A stretch of 64,000 nucleotides of DNA, from contig NZ_CP150145.1 in the NCBI RefSeq assembly GCF_037963835.1, forward strand, positions 6,200,001 through 6,264,000, in the 5' to 3' direction. Shown one piece after another: positions 16,607 through 25,641 of the stretch (the first letter of the stretch is position 1; each line of letters starts with the position of its first letter). The translations under genes were made by a program, and so were the position numbers. Source of the DNA: Paenibacillus sp. FSL H8-0332 (GTDB lineage Bacteria > Bacillota > Bacilli > Paenibacillales > Paenibacillaceae). The notes under the pieces were generated by a model. It saw only the letters and a program-made list of their open reading frames with translations. It did no database searches and was not told the DNA's origin.

Positions 16607-18910
16607 TTAGCCCTCCTCTCTGACCTGGAGCGGCGCGCTCAGATACTCTGCGGAGTGCGGGCCTGCCATCACTGCGAATTCTCCCGGCTCGACGATCCGC
16701 GTCAGATCCGCTGATACATATTCCAGCTCCTCCCGGCCTACACGGAACGTCACCGTCTGCGTGTCTCCGGGCTGAAGGCTGATCTTGCGGAAGCCCTTAA
16801 GCTGCTTCTCGGGCCGGGTAATGGAAGAGGCCAAGTCGGAAATATAGAGCTGGACCACCTCGCTGCCCGCCCGGTCACCTCTATTAGTCACATCCACGGA
16901 GACAAGCGCTTCTTCATCCGCAGAGATTACAGGAGGCTCCACCTTCAGGTTACTGTAGTTGAATTCAGTGAAGCTAAGACCATAGCCGAAGGGGTATTCG
17001 GCGTGGAAATCCGTCTCCAGATACCGTTTGCCTCTTGTCCGGCGCTTGTAGTAATACACGGGAAGCTGGCCTACATGCTTCGGAATGCTGATCGTCAGCC
17101 GCCCGGAAGGGTTCACCTCACCGAACAGGATATCGGCAATCGCATGTCCGCCCTCCTGCCCCGGGTACCACGCTTCCAGAATGGCGTCAGCATGTTCTAC
17201 AATCCAAGGCTCTGCAATTGGACGGCCATTGATATAGACCACAATCAGCGGCTTGCCCAGCTTATGAATCTCTTGCGCCAGCTCCAGTTGCACGCCCATC
17301 AGATTCAGCGTAGCCCGGTCGATACCTTCGCCGCATTCCATGTCACTCCAGGAATGCTCGGTCACAACAGAAGCACCGGTGAGCAGATCAATCGTTCCCT
17401 CACCGAAGTCTCTGGCGCTGGAGCCGCCGATCGCCAGCACCACCGCATCGGCTTCGGCCGCACAGGCGAGTGCATGGTCGAAGCCTTCCCGCGAATCGCC
17501 CTTGATCCGGCAGCCGGGTGCATACAGGACCTTATCCGCTTCGCCGCCCAGCGCCTGCCGGATGCCGTCCAGCACGGTGACAATCGCGCCTGCGGGCTGC
17601 GGCGAGGTGTAGTCGCCAAGCTGGTTGTACGGCGCATCCGCATTGGGACCGATCACGGCAAGCTTACGGATCTCCTTGCTTAGCGGCAGCGCTGCATTCT
17701 CATTCTTCAGCATAATGATGCTCTCACGGGCGATCCGCCGCGCCAGCTCCCGGTGCTCCGGCTTGCCGATGATGCTCTCCGCCTGCTCAGGATCAGCATA
17801 GGGACGGTCGAACAGCCCAAGCTTGAACTTCAGCTCCAGAATCCGCGCTGCCGCGCGGTCCAGATCGGATTCCTGCAGCCGCCCATGCGTGATAGCAGCC
17901 GCGATATGCTGCTCGAACATCTCGCCCGACATCTCCATATCGATGCCGGCCAGCAGTGCCTGGGCTACAGCCGTTTCTCCGCTATCTGCGGTGTTATGAC
18001 CATTCGTCAGCATGCCCAGCGCTCCGCAGTCCGTGATCACGAACCCTTCGAAGCCCCACTGCTCCCGCAATACATCCTGCAAAAGATAACGGTTCGTCGT
18101 ACAAGGTACGCCGTCAATCTCGTTATAAGCTGTCATAATGGACAGCGCTCCGGCCTCCACCGCCTTACGGAACGGCAGCAGATCGACCTCATGCAGCTCG
18201 CGCAGTCCCATATGCACGGGTGCGGAGTTGCGCCCGCCCTCCGAGCTGCCATAGGCGGCGAAGTGCTTCAAGGTGGCCAGCACGGAATCCTCCGCGTCCA
18301 GCCGTTCTCCCTGCAAGCCCTTCACTGCTTCTACGCCCATCGCCGCAATCAGGAACGGATCTTCGCCGAAGGTCTCCTCCGTCCGGCCCCAACGCGGATC
18401 ACGCACCACATCAAGCACCGGCGAGTAGGTCGCTGCTCCGCCCTGGCTGCGGGTCTCAAGCGCCACCACCCGGCACATCTCCCGGTACAGCTCCGGGTTC
18501 CACATGCTGCCCAGCGCAAGCGGAACCGGAAATACAGTGGCGCCTATCGCCATGTGTCCGTGCGAGCATTCTTCCCCGAACAGAATAGGAATACCAAGCC
18601 GGCTCTCCTTCATCGCATAAGCCTGAATGGCATTAACGGCCTCCGCCCCCTCCTTCGGGGACAGGCCGGTCTTCAGCGTGACCCCGGTCCACGGGTCGGC
18701 ACGCAGCGTCCCATACAGGGAGCCTACGCCTCCAGCAGCAACCTGGCGCTTGAAGGCCTCGGTCATGCCTGTGGTTCCGTCCGCTTGCTTCTCATAGCAC
18801 TGCCAGCCGAAAGGCTGGACTAATTGTCCAGCCTTCTCTCCAAGTGTCATGCGCTGCAGCAGGTCCTGCACCCGATCTTCCACAGGCCGTGCTTTATCCT
18901 TATAGATCAT
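16607..18910 (-). CDS. GH3 family beta-glucosidase/beta-xylosidase-like enzyme
   Basis: A 767-residue GH3 enzyme with the normal three-domain layout: TIM barrel (about 10-330), alpha/beta sandwich (about 370-600) and a C-terminal fibronectin III-like domain (about 640-760). The nucleophile Asp lies in GFVITDCGALGML near residue 290, and RDPRWGRTEETFGEDP and TLKHFAAYGSSEGGR mark the substrate pocket. No signal peptide is seen, so it is cytosolic. The ATG at 18910 is used because AAAGGTG precedes it by 8 bases; the frame runs on to 18931 without support. It follows the binding-protein gene after 95 bases and precedes GH38 by 3. It removes a beta-linked glucose, xylose or related sugar from the imported glycan; which one cannot be told. 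Confidence 0.9.
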   Translation of the reverse strand: MIYKDKARPVEDRVQDLLQRMTLGEKAGQLVQPFGWQCYEKQADGTTGMTEAFKRQVAAGGVGSLYGTLRADPWTGVTLKTGLSPKEGAEAVNAIQAYAMKESRLGIPILFGEECSHGHMAIGATVFPVPLALGSMWNPELYREMCRVVALETRSQGGAATYSPVLDVVRDPRWGRTEETFGEDPFLIAAMGVEAVKGLQGERLDAEDSVLATLKHFAAYGSSEGGRNSAPVHMGLRELHEVDLLPFRKAVEAGALSIMTAYNEIDGVPCTTNRYLLQDVLREQWGFEGFVITDCGALGMLTNGHNTADSGETAVAQALLAGIDMEMSGEMFEQHIAAAITHGRLQESDLDRAAARILELKFKLGLFDRPYADPEQAESIIGKPEHRELARRIARESIIMLKNENAALPLSKEIRKLAVIGPNADAPYNQLGDYTSPQPAGAIVTVLDGIRQALGGEADKVLYAPGCRIKGDSREGFDHALACAAEADAVVLAIGGSSARDFGEGTIDLLTGASVVTEHSWSDMECGEGIDRATLNLMGVQLELAQEIHKLGKPLIVVYINGRPIAEPWIVEHADAILEAWYPGQEGGHAIADILFGEVNPSGRLTISIPKHVGQLPVYYYKRRTRGKRYLETDFHAEYPFGYGLSFTEFNYSNLKVEPPVISADEEALVSVDVTNRGDRAGSEVVQLYISDLASSITRPEKQLKGFRKISLQPGDTQTVTFRVGREELEYVSADLTRIVEPGEFAVMAGPHSAEYLSAPLQVREEG

Positions 18911-19005
18911 TTTTACAGCACCTTTCTGCATTAGTCATTCGTGCCGCTCACTCTCGGCACTTCAGAGGATGATATTTCAAAGAAGATGGATAGCGCCTGC
19001 AGAAA

Positions 19006-20616
19006 TTAGTTGGTTTTCCAGCGGTCATACGCAGCCTGATTAATCTCAGCTACACGCTCTCCGCCCATCTTCTTGACCGTCGCCACATAGTTATCCCAGC
19101 CGGTAAGCGGTTCGGCTCCGGTAATGAACTTCGCTTCCATCTGCTTCACATACGTGCTGAGATCCGAATTCAGGCTGCTGATCTCGGTCTGCTCTTCCAC
19201 CGTTAGGAACAGGGCCGGGAACGGAATCCGTGCGCCCCGATCCAGCAACTTCTGCTTGGTCTCCTGCTCGACCCAGAGGTCAAAGTCCGTCTTCAGCCCC
19301 TTATTGATGTCATCCATGGACAGGGTTGGTGCAGGAATACCGTAATTCGGCGTTAAGGTGGCCCGGAAATCTTCCATTTCCTTGCCGTCAGGTACAGGCA
19401 GGTATTGCTTCACACGGTTGTCTTTGTCGGTGTACTCCCAGAGCGTTCCCTCCGGTCCTTTATTGAAGAACAGAGCTCCTTCATAGGAATAGAGGTAATC
19501 TACCCAGCGGAGCGAGGCTTCCGGTGCAGGATTGCTGTTCGTAATGGCAAAAGCGCCTGTCGTAATCCCTCTGTTCTTGGCAATCGCCGGAGCGGCCACC
19601 GATTCACTGCGTACAGGAGCGAACATCGGATCTGCCGTGGACGGCTCCCCGCCCTTGGTCATATAGGCATGCCAGTCGGAAAAGAGCGCCACGCGGTTAT
19701 TCTGCGCCTTGGCCTTCTTCTGCTCCGCCGTCTGCGAGAAGCTCTCATGATCCAGCAGCTCCTCGGACCACAGGCGGTTCATATACGTCAGGTACTCCTT
19801 ATAGCCCTCTTCAAGCGGGGTATAGTGTACCTTGTCTGCATCGTCTACATAGATCTCTTCTTCATAGACGCCGAAGGCGCCCAGCAGCCAGGTGCGGATA
19901 TCACGCAGGTTCGCGGCCGTTGTCGTCACCGAAGAGATCGGAATTTCATCGGCGGTTCCGTTGCCGTTCGGATCTTCCTCCTTCACCCGCTTCAGGTAGG
20001 TGTACAGCTCCTCTGTCGTTTCAGGCAGTTTATCGATGTTCAGGGCCTTCAGGAAGTCCCCGTTATACCACATGGGGTTGCGGTACCAGTGCTGGCTCAT
20101 TTCCACCACCGGCAGGGAGTAGATATGACCGTCCGGGGCTGTGATCGACTTGCGGACATCCGGGTTCTCCGCAAGCAGCGCCTTGAAGTTCGGGGCATAC
20201 TCTTCGATCAGGTCTTCAAGGGGGATCAGAATCCCCTGTTCTCCGTAATTCATCTGCTCGGCCGTCGTCAGACCGGCCGCATAGAAGATATCCGGGTAAT
20301 CGCCGCTGGCGAACACCAGATTCTTTTTGGTCTCGAAGCTGTCCTTCGGCGCATTTTTATATTCCATCGTAATACCGGTCTTCTCCTTCATCTGCTGGAG
20401 CACCGGCATGTTCTCCCAGTTCTGAATGCCCACATCCGGCGCCATCAGCGTCAGGGTTACGGGTTCGCTAACAATCGGGAAGCCCTCCTTGTTCACCGTG
20501 GCCTCCCCGGTACTCTTATTCGCGGTGCCTTCATTAGAGCTCCCGCAGCCTGCCAGCAGTCCAAGAATTACAGCCGAAGACAGCAGAATCTTCCATGGTT
20601 TACGTGTGATCTGCAT
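19006..20616 (-). CDS. LplA-type extracellular solute-binding lipoprotein of a sugar ABC transporter
   Basis: A 536-residue secreted lipoprotein. It has a basic N-terminus and a hydrophobic stretch ending in the lipobox LLAGC, so it is cut at Cys and anchored on the outer face of the membrane. The mature protein begins with a Ser/Thr/Asn-rich linker, then a large two-lobed binding fold (GYPDIFYAAGLTT, YGIPAPTL), with the size of the LplA/oligosaccharide class. The ATG at 20616 has GGGAGG 8 bases upstream, and the longer frame to 20640 contains that site. It follows two permease genes and precedes GH3, GH38 and GH130 genes, so its ligand is probably a mannose-containing oligosaccharide. No ATPase gene is present; such systems share a MsmX-like ATPase encoded elsewhere. 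Confidence 0.92.
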   Translation of the reverse strand: MQITRKPWKILLSSAVILGLLAGCGSSNEGTANKSTGEATVNKEGFPIVSEPVTLTLMAPDVGIQNWENMPVLQQMKEKTGITMEYKNAPKDSFETKKNLVFASGDYPDIFYAAGLTTAEQMNYGEQGILIPLEDLIEEYAPNFKALLAENPDVRKSITAPDGHIYSLPVVEMSQHWYRNPMWYNGDFLKALNIDKLPETTEELYTYLKRVKEEDPNGNGTADEIPISSVTTTAANLRDIRTWLLGAFGVYEEEIYVDDADKVHYTPLEEGYKEYLTYMNRLWSEELLDHESFSQTAEQKKAKAQNNRVALFSDWHAYMTKGGEPSTADPMFAPVRSESVAAPAIAKNRGITTGAFAITNSNPAPEASLRWVDYLYSYEGALFFNKGPEGTLWEYTDKDNRVKQYLPVPDGKEMEDFRATLTPNYGIPAPTLSMDDINKGLKTDFDLWVEQETKQKLLDRGARIPFPALFLTVEEQTEISSLNSDLSTYVKQMEAKFITGAEPLTGWDNYVATVKKMGGERVAEINQAAYDRWKTN

Positions 20617-20654
20617 TAATAATTCCTCCCTTAGGTTCATTACATTTTAACCTT

Positions 20655-21566
20655 TTAACCTTTCACAGAGCCAATCATGACCCCTTGGACAAAATAACGC
20701 TGCAGGAACGGGTAGACCGCCACAATCGGCAGTGTCGAGACGACGATGACGCCATATTTGACCAGCGATGCTGTTTCTGCCTTATTATTCATGGCCATAG
20801 CTACCTCGCCGTTGATCGCAGCGCCTGTGGTCTCAGCCGACATTTCCTGCAGGACCAGGATCTGGCGCAGCACCATCTGCAGCGGATACTTGGCTTCATC
20901 GTTCAAGTAGATCAGGGACGGGAAATAGCTGTTCCAGTGTCCAACCCCGTAGAACAGGGCCATCACGGCGATAATCGGCGCGGACAGCGGCAGGATAATG
21001 CGGATAAACAGCTTCAGATTCGTACAGCCGTCGATGTGGGCCGCTTCCTGTAATTCTTTTGGAATCGTGGACTGGAAAAAGGTGCGGGCGACCACGATGT
21101 TCCACACCGATGCAGCCACCGGCAGAATCAACGCTCCCATGCTGTTAATGAGGCCCAGGTTCTTAACCAGCAGATACGTCGGCACCAGCCCGCCGCTGAA
21201 GAACATTGTGAATAGAATGAGGCCCATGAACAGCTGGCGTCCGACAAAATCAGACCGGCTCAGCGCATATGCAGCAGGCAGCGTAACCGCCAGATTAAGC
21301 AGAGTGCCCACCGCTGTGTAGATGATGGTATTGAGATATCCGTTCCAAATCTTCGGGTTCTCGAACACCAGCTTGTAGCCGTCCAGCGTCACATTCTTCG
21401 GGAACAGCCACATGGCGCCCGAATTGACATCCTGCGGCGAACTGATGGACGCGCTGAGGATGTAGATCAGCGGATAGAGGACCACTACCAGCGCAAGGCA
21501 CAGATAGATGTAGGTGCTGATCAGAAACAGCTTATCTCCCCTGGATTCTTTCATGGCAGTAATCAA
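20655..21566 (-). CDS. Carbohydrate ABC transporter permease, LplC/YtcP type
   Basis: A 303-residue inner-membrane permease with about six helices. The EAA loop, which contacts the ATPase, reads KELQEAAHIDGCTNLKLFIRI with the conserved Gly, and the protein ends in the usual QGVMIGSVKG. The start is set at a TTG at 21566: AAAGGAG lies 9 bases before it and 16 bases after the stop of the upstream permease gene, while the next ATG is 21 bases from the site. A longer frame to 21617 would overlap the previous gene and bury the ribosome site. It works with the 21583-22497 permease and the 19006-20616 binding protein to import an oligosaccharide. Confidence 0.9.
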   Translation of the reverse strand: MITAMKESRGDKLFLISTYIYLCLALVVVLYPLIYILSASISSPQDVNSGAMWLFPKNVTLDGYKLVFENPKIWNGYLNTIIYTAVGTLLNLAVTLPAAYALSRSDFVGRQLFMGLILFTMFFSGGLVPTYLLVKNLGLINSMGALILPVAASVWNIVVARTFFQSTIPKELQEAAHIDGCTNLKLFIRIILPLSAPIIAVMALFYGVGHWNSYFPSLIYLNDEAKYPLQMVLRQILVLQEMSAETTGAAINGEVAMAMNNKAETASLVKYGVIVVSTLPIVAVYPFLQRYFVQGVMIGSVKG

Positions 21567-21582
21567 ATACTTCAACTCCTTT

Positions 21583-22497
21583 CTACCAGAGGCTGTTCTC
21601 ACTGGTGCGTTTGGCAATCCGGTTCACGGTAACGAGCAGTATTACATTGACGACCGAGTTGAACAATCCGACAGCCGTCGAGAAGCTGTATTGGGCGTTC
21701 ACCAGACCGGCCCGGTAGACATAGGTGGATATGACATCGGAGGCTTCCATGTTGAGCGAATTCTGCAGCAGCAGGATTTTCTCGAAGCCCAGGCCCAAAA
21801 TGTTACCCATGTTCAGAATCAGCATGATCGTAATCGTGGGTATAATGGTCGGCAGGTTGATATGCAGCACCCGCTTGATCCGGCTGGCTCCATCCACAAT
21901 GGCCGCTTCATGCAGCTGGGGATCTACGCCAGACAGGGCCGCGAGATAGATGATCGTCCCCCACCCGGTGCTCTGCCAGACGCCCAAGAAGACGTACACC
22001 GTCTTGAACCAGGCAGGATCGGTCAGAAATTGCGCCGGCTGGAAGCCCAGGAATTCAATGAACCGGATAATCACTCCGCTGGAGGGCGACAGGAAGGTAA
22101 TAATCATCCCCGCCATGACGACCACTGAAATGAAATGCGGCGCATAGGTAACCGTCTGGACCGACTTCTTGAACGGGCCGTTGCGGACCTCATTGAAGGC
22201 CAGGGCCAGAATGATCGGCAGCGGAAACCCGATGGCAAGCTCATAGAAGCTGATGCTGAACGTGTTCCACAGCAGATCCCAGAAGAAATAAGAATTGAAG
22301 AACCGTTCGAAATGGTCGAAGCCTACCCAGTCGCTGCCCGTAATGCCTTTGGAGGGTACGAAGTTCTTGAAGGCAATTTGAATGCCGTACATCGGACCAT
22401 AATGAAAGATGAAGAAATACAGTAACGCGGGAAGCATGAACAGATAGAGCTCCCAATTCTGCCAGATTCTTTTGCCAAGGGACTTGTTCCCCTTCAT
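21583..22497 (-). CDS. Carbohydrate ABC transporter permease, LplB type
   Basis: A 304-residue integral membrane protein and first gene of the mannoside operon. The first helix (LYLFMLPALLYFFIFHYGPMYG) and the EAA loop (LHEAAIVDGASRIKRVLHINLP) are those of LplB-like permeases. The ATG at 22497 has AGAGGAG 8 bases before it; the in-frame extension to 22527 carries the ribosome site inside it. The gene is read divergently from the GH38-GH125 pair across a 358-base regulatory region holding a CcpA-like site and a long direct repeat. It pairs with the LplC-type permease; no ATPase gene is nearby. Confidence 0.91.
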   Translation of the reverse strand: MKGNKSLGKRIWQNWELYLFMLPALLYFFIFHYGPMYGIQIAFKNFVPSKGITGSDWVGFDHFERFFNSYFFWDLLWNTFSISFYELAIGFPLPIILALAFNEVRNGPFKKSVQTVTYAPHFISVVVMAGMIITFLSPSSGVIIRFIEFLGFQPAQFLTDPAWFKTVYVFLGVWQSTGWGTIIYLAALSGVDPQLHEAAIVDGASRIKRVLHINLPTIIPTITIMLILNMGNILGLGFEKILLLQNSLNMEASDVISTYVYRAGLVNAQYSFSTAVGLFNSVVNVILLVTVNRIAKRTSENSLW

Positions 22498-22573
22498 TCT
22501 CCCACTCCTCTCTATGTTAGTTTTCATTACACATAAATCTGTATCCGCTTCGCATTCTTGCTATGGCCTTTCC

Positions 22574-22587
22574 TGCTAACGCTTACA
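22574..22587. promoter_or_regulatory. Candidate CcpA (cre) site in divergent mannoside promoter region
   Basis: TGCTAACGCTTACA closely fits the catabolite-response-element consensus TGWAANCGNTNNCA, with the central CG and flanking half-sites intact. It lies 77 bases upstream of the LplB-type start and would let preferred sugars repress the locus. It is seen by eye only. Confidence 0.5.
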
Positions 22588-22609
22588 TCCCAAATTGTAG
22601 AGAAACTAA

Positions 22610-22735
22610 GCTGACACCGTAAATATGTAGGTTGTGCATTGTCATGTTAACGGAGTGTAAAACCGCGCTGCTACGGGGCTTATGGGCTGAATAACTTCGA
22701 TGGGCTGCCGCTGGCTGACTGCCGTAAATGTGTGA
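22610..22735. promoter_or_regulatory. 21-bp direct repeat pair, candidate AraC-regulator operators
   Basis: GCTGACACCGTAAATATGT at 22610 is repeated as GCTGACTGCCGTAAATGTGT at 22714. The two copies are about 105 bases apart, close to ten helical turns. They lie between the divergent transport operon and the GH38-GH125 pair, where the activator of the locus should bind. AraC proteins often use direct repeats. Apart from this, the cre site and the ribosome sites, the 358-base gap shows nothing. Confidence 0.5.
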
Positions 22736-22855
22736 ATTATGAACCCTCCTCCCCCCTGCAAAAGTTACATATTGTGATCCCCCGGCAGGTATGCAAACAT
22801 TTGCTACGAATGCCGACACTACAACACCCGACTGAAGATATAGGAGGTTTCTGTC

Positions 22856-25612
22856 ATGACCCGTACAACTGCCCACCTGATTTCACACACCCATTGGGAC
22901 CGGGAATGGTATATGCCTTACGAGCGTCACCATGTGCTGCTGGCGAAGCTAATGAACGAACTCCTTGAGACGCTGGAGCAGGACACGCGCTACCGGTACT
23001 TCCACCTGGACGGACAGACCATTATTATTGAAGATTATCTGCAGGTTCATCCTGAGCGGAGAGAGCAGCTGGAGCGGTTCATCCGCGAAGGCCGGATTGT
23101 CATCGGCCCCTGGTATGTGCTCCAGGATGAATTCCTGACCAGCTCCGAGGCCAATGTGCGCAATCTGCTGATCGGCCATCAGGACGCGGCGAAATATGGC
23201 GTCATCTCGAAGCTCGGCTACTTCCCCGATTCCTTCGGCAATATAGGCCAAGCCCCCCAGCTTCTCCAGCAGGCTGATATCGGGACTGCGGTGTTCGGCC
23301 GCGGTGTGAAGCCGACGGGCTTCGATAATATGGTCGGCGAACTGAACAGCACCAGCTATGAGTCGCCCTACTCCGAGATGTACTGGGAATCCCCCGACGG
23401 CTCGTCCGTGCTTGGACTGCTGTTTGCGAACTGGTACAGCAACGGCAATGAGGTGCCCGTAGATGCAGGGGAAGCCAAGGTTTTCTGGGACAAAAAAATC
23501 GCGGATGCCGGCAAATACGCCTCCACCCCGGAACTGCTGTTCATGAACGGCTGTGATCATCAGCCGGTGCAGCGTGATCTCGCGGATGCGCTGGAGACAG
23601 CCCGGAAGCTGTACCCGGACACGGACTTCGTCCACTCCAGCTTCGAGGAATACCTGAAGGCGCTGGCGCCTTCGCTGCCCGAGGATCTGGTTACCGTGCA
23701 CGGCGAGCTGCGCAGCCAGCATACGGACGGCTGGGGGACGCTGGTGAATACTGCTTCCGCCCGCGTCTACCTGAAGCAGCTCAACCAGCAGGGCCAGACA
23801 CTGCTGGAGAAGGGCGCAGAGCCGCTGGCCGCACTGGCTTATCTGGTCAGCGGACAGGCCTACCCCCATGCCCTGCTGACCTACGCCTGGAAGACGCTGA
23901 TGCAGAATCACCCGCATGACAGCATCTGCGGCTGCAGCGTAGATGAGGTCCACCGCGAGATGATCAGCCGCTTCGAGAAAAGCCGCCATGTAGGCGAAGC
24001 TATTATTGAAGAGAGTCTGAAGGCGGTATCCGCACAGATCGGAACCCGGAATGTAGCCGCCTGGGGCGAATCTGTGCTGCCGGTGACGGTCTTCAATACT
24101 ACCGGCTGGGAACGCAGCGGAACAGTAAGCGTGGAGCTCATCTTCGCCAAGCGTTATTTCAAGGAAGGGCCGAACCCTACCGCCATTGGCGAAGCGCTGG
24201 ATCAGCTTCCGCTTGACCTGGAGGGCGGTCGGCTAGTGGACTCCGAAGGGCAGATCGTAGCTTGCCGGGCGGAGGATCTGGGCAGCCGGTTCGGCTACGA
24301 GCTGCCGGACGACCAGTTCCGCAAGCCTTATATGGCCCGGATGGTCCGGCTGACCTTCGAGGCTGCGCAGGTGCCGCCGTTAGGCTACAGCACCTACGCC
24401 TGGGTGAAGCCAGCGGGTGGGTACGCCGGGGCTGCTGCCGAGGGTCCGCTTAAGCTGCTGGAACGGGGGATGGAGAATGAATTCCTGGCTGTCCGCATCC
24501 ATGAGGATGGCTCTTATGATGTAACGGATAAGCGGACCAGCAGGGTCTTCGCAGGACTCGGCGTCTATGAGAACTGCGGCGATATCGGCAATGAATATGT
24601 GTTCCGCCAGCCGGAGGGCGATGCTGCACTGACGACCAAGGGCCTTGCCGCCCGGATCTCGCTGGCTGAGCATGAGCCTTACCGCATCACCTATGAAATC
24701 GTGCATGAATGGGCTATTCCCGCTTCCGCCGATGCTTCGTTCGAGGACGAGAAGCGCAGAATGGTGCCCTTCCGGCAGCGCAAGGCCGGACGTTCTGCGG
24801 AGCAGGCTCCACTGCGGATTGTAACCCGGATCAGCCTGGAGGCCGGCGGGAGAGGCGTTCAGGTTTCTGCCTCGTTCAATAATCAGGCCAAGGACCACCG
24901 GCTGCGCGTGCTTGTCCCTACCGGGCTGGCGGCGTCCACCCTGCGGGCCGACTCCATCTTCGAAGCCGCTGAACGCGAGATTGAGCCAGCACCGGACTGG
25001 ATCAACCCGAGCAATGCCCAGCACCAGCAGGCTTACGTCAGCGTGTCGGACGGCAGCGCCGGCCTGCTGGTAGCCAACAAGGGGCTGAATGAATATGAGG
25101 TGCTGCGGGACGGCAGCACTACCATTGCTGACACCCTGCTGCGCAGCGTGTCAGAGCTGGGTGACTGGGGCGTGTTCCCTACACCGGAAGCTCAGTGCCT
25201 CGGTGAGCAGACTGTTGAATTCGCGGTCCGTCCCTTCGCCGGGGATGCGGACTGGACGGAAGCCTGTGCGTGGGCCTACCAGTACCAGGTGCCTTGGTTC
25301 ACCGTTCAGACCGGCTGGCAGGAGGGTTCCCTCCCTGCGGTCTATCAGCCGCTGGAGTGGCAGGGCCGCACCCTGGCGCTGTCCGCCTTCAAAATGTCCG
25401 CAGACCATGAGGACATCATTCTGCGCTGGTACAATCTGGCGGGAGCGGAGCAGGAGCTCGCGTTGACGCCGCATTTTCCGGTGGAGGCTGTACATGCCAG
25501 TGATATTCTGGAACGGCGGAAGCACCAGGAAGTCTTAGATGAAGGAATACTCCGCAGCTCCATCGGCAAAGCCCAAATTGTCACCTATGCTCTGCAAATA
25601 GCACAACCCTAA
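22856..25612 (+). CDS. GH38 alpha-mannosidase (MngB/streptococcal type)
   Basis: A 918-residue GH38 enzyme whose barrel starts at once (HLISHTHWDREWYMPYE), with no N-terminal extra domain, unlike the other GH38 here. The nucleophile Asp lies in YFPDSFGNIGQAPQ near residue 124, and the zinc and acid/base regions LFMNGCDHQPV and MQNHPHDSICGCSVDEVH follow. A C-terminal beta region completes the normal length. No signal peptide is seen, so it is cytosolic. ATAGGAGG lies 7 bases before the ATG. GH125 follows after 29 bases. The same GH38-GH125 pairing occurs in streptococci, where the two enzymes remove alpha-1,3- and alpha-1,6-linked mannose from N-glycans; that split is inferred here. Confidence 0.93.
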   Translation: MTRTTAHLISHTHWDREWYMPYERHHVLLAKLMNELLETLEQDTRYRYFHLDGQTIIIEDYLQVHPERREQLERFIREGRIVIGPWYVLQDEFLTSSEANVRNLLIGHQDAAKYGVISKLGYFPDSFGNIGQAPQLLQQADIGTAVFGRGVKPTGFDNMVGELNSTSYESPYSEMYWESPDGSSVLGLLFANWYSNGNEVPVDAGEAKVFWDKKIADAGKYASTPELLFMNGCDHQPVQRDLADALETARKLYPDTDFVHSSFEEYLKALAPSLPEDLVTVHGELRSQHTDGWGTLVNTASARVYLKQLNQQGQTLLEKGAEPLAALAYLVSGQAYPHALLTYAWKTLMQNHPHDSICGCSVDEVHREMISRFEKSRHVGEAIIEESLKAVSAQIGTRNVAAWGESVLPVTVFNTTGWERSGTVSVELIFAKRYFKEGPNPTAIGEALDQLPLDLEGGRLVDSEGQIVACRAEDLGSRFGYELPDDQFRKPYMARMVRLTFEAAQVPPLGYSTYAWVKPAGGYAGAAAEGPLKLLERGMENEFLAVRIHEDGSYDVTDKRTSRVFAGLGVYENCGDIGNEYVFRQPEGDAALTTKGLAARISLAEHEPYRITYEIVHEWAIPASADASFEDEKRRMVPFRQRKAGRSAEQAPLRIVTRISLEAGGRGVQVSASFNNQAKDHRLRVLVPTGLAASTLRADSIFEAAEREIEPAPDWINPSNAQHQQAYVSVSDGSAGLLVANKGLNEYEVLRDGSTTIADTLLRSVSELGDWGVFPTPEAQCLGEQTVEFAVRPFAGDADWTEACAWAYQYQVPWFTVQTGWQEGSLPAVYQPLEWQGRTLALSAFKMSADHEDIILRWYNLAGAEQELALTPHFPVEAVHASDILERRKHQEVLDEGILRSSIGKAQIVTYALQIAQP

Positions 25613-25641
25613 ATCCACTATGCCTGAGGAGGAATTATACT

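Noticed and set aside
22583..22876. 97-residue minus-strand open frame in the divergent mannoside promoter region
   Set aside because: It covers the operator-like repeats and the start of the GH38 gene on the other strand; no ribosome site.
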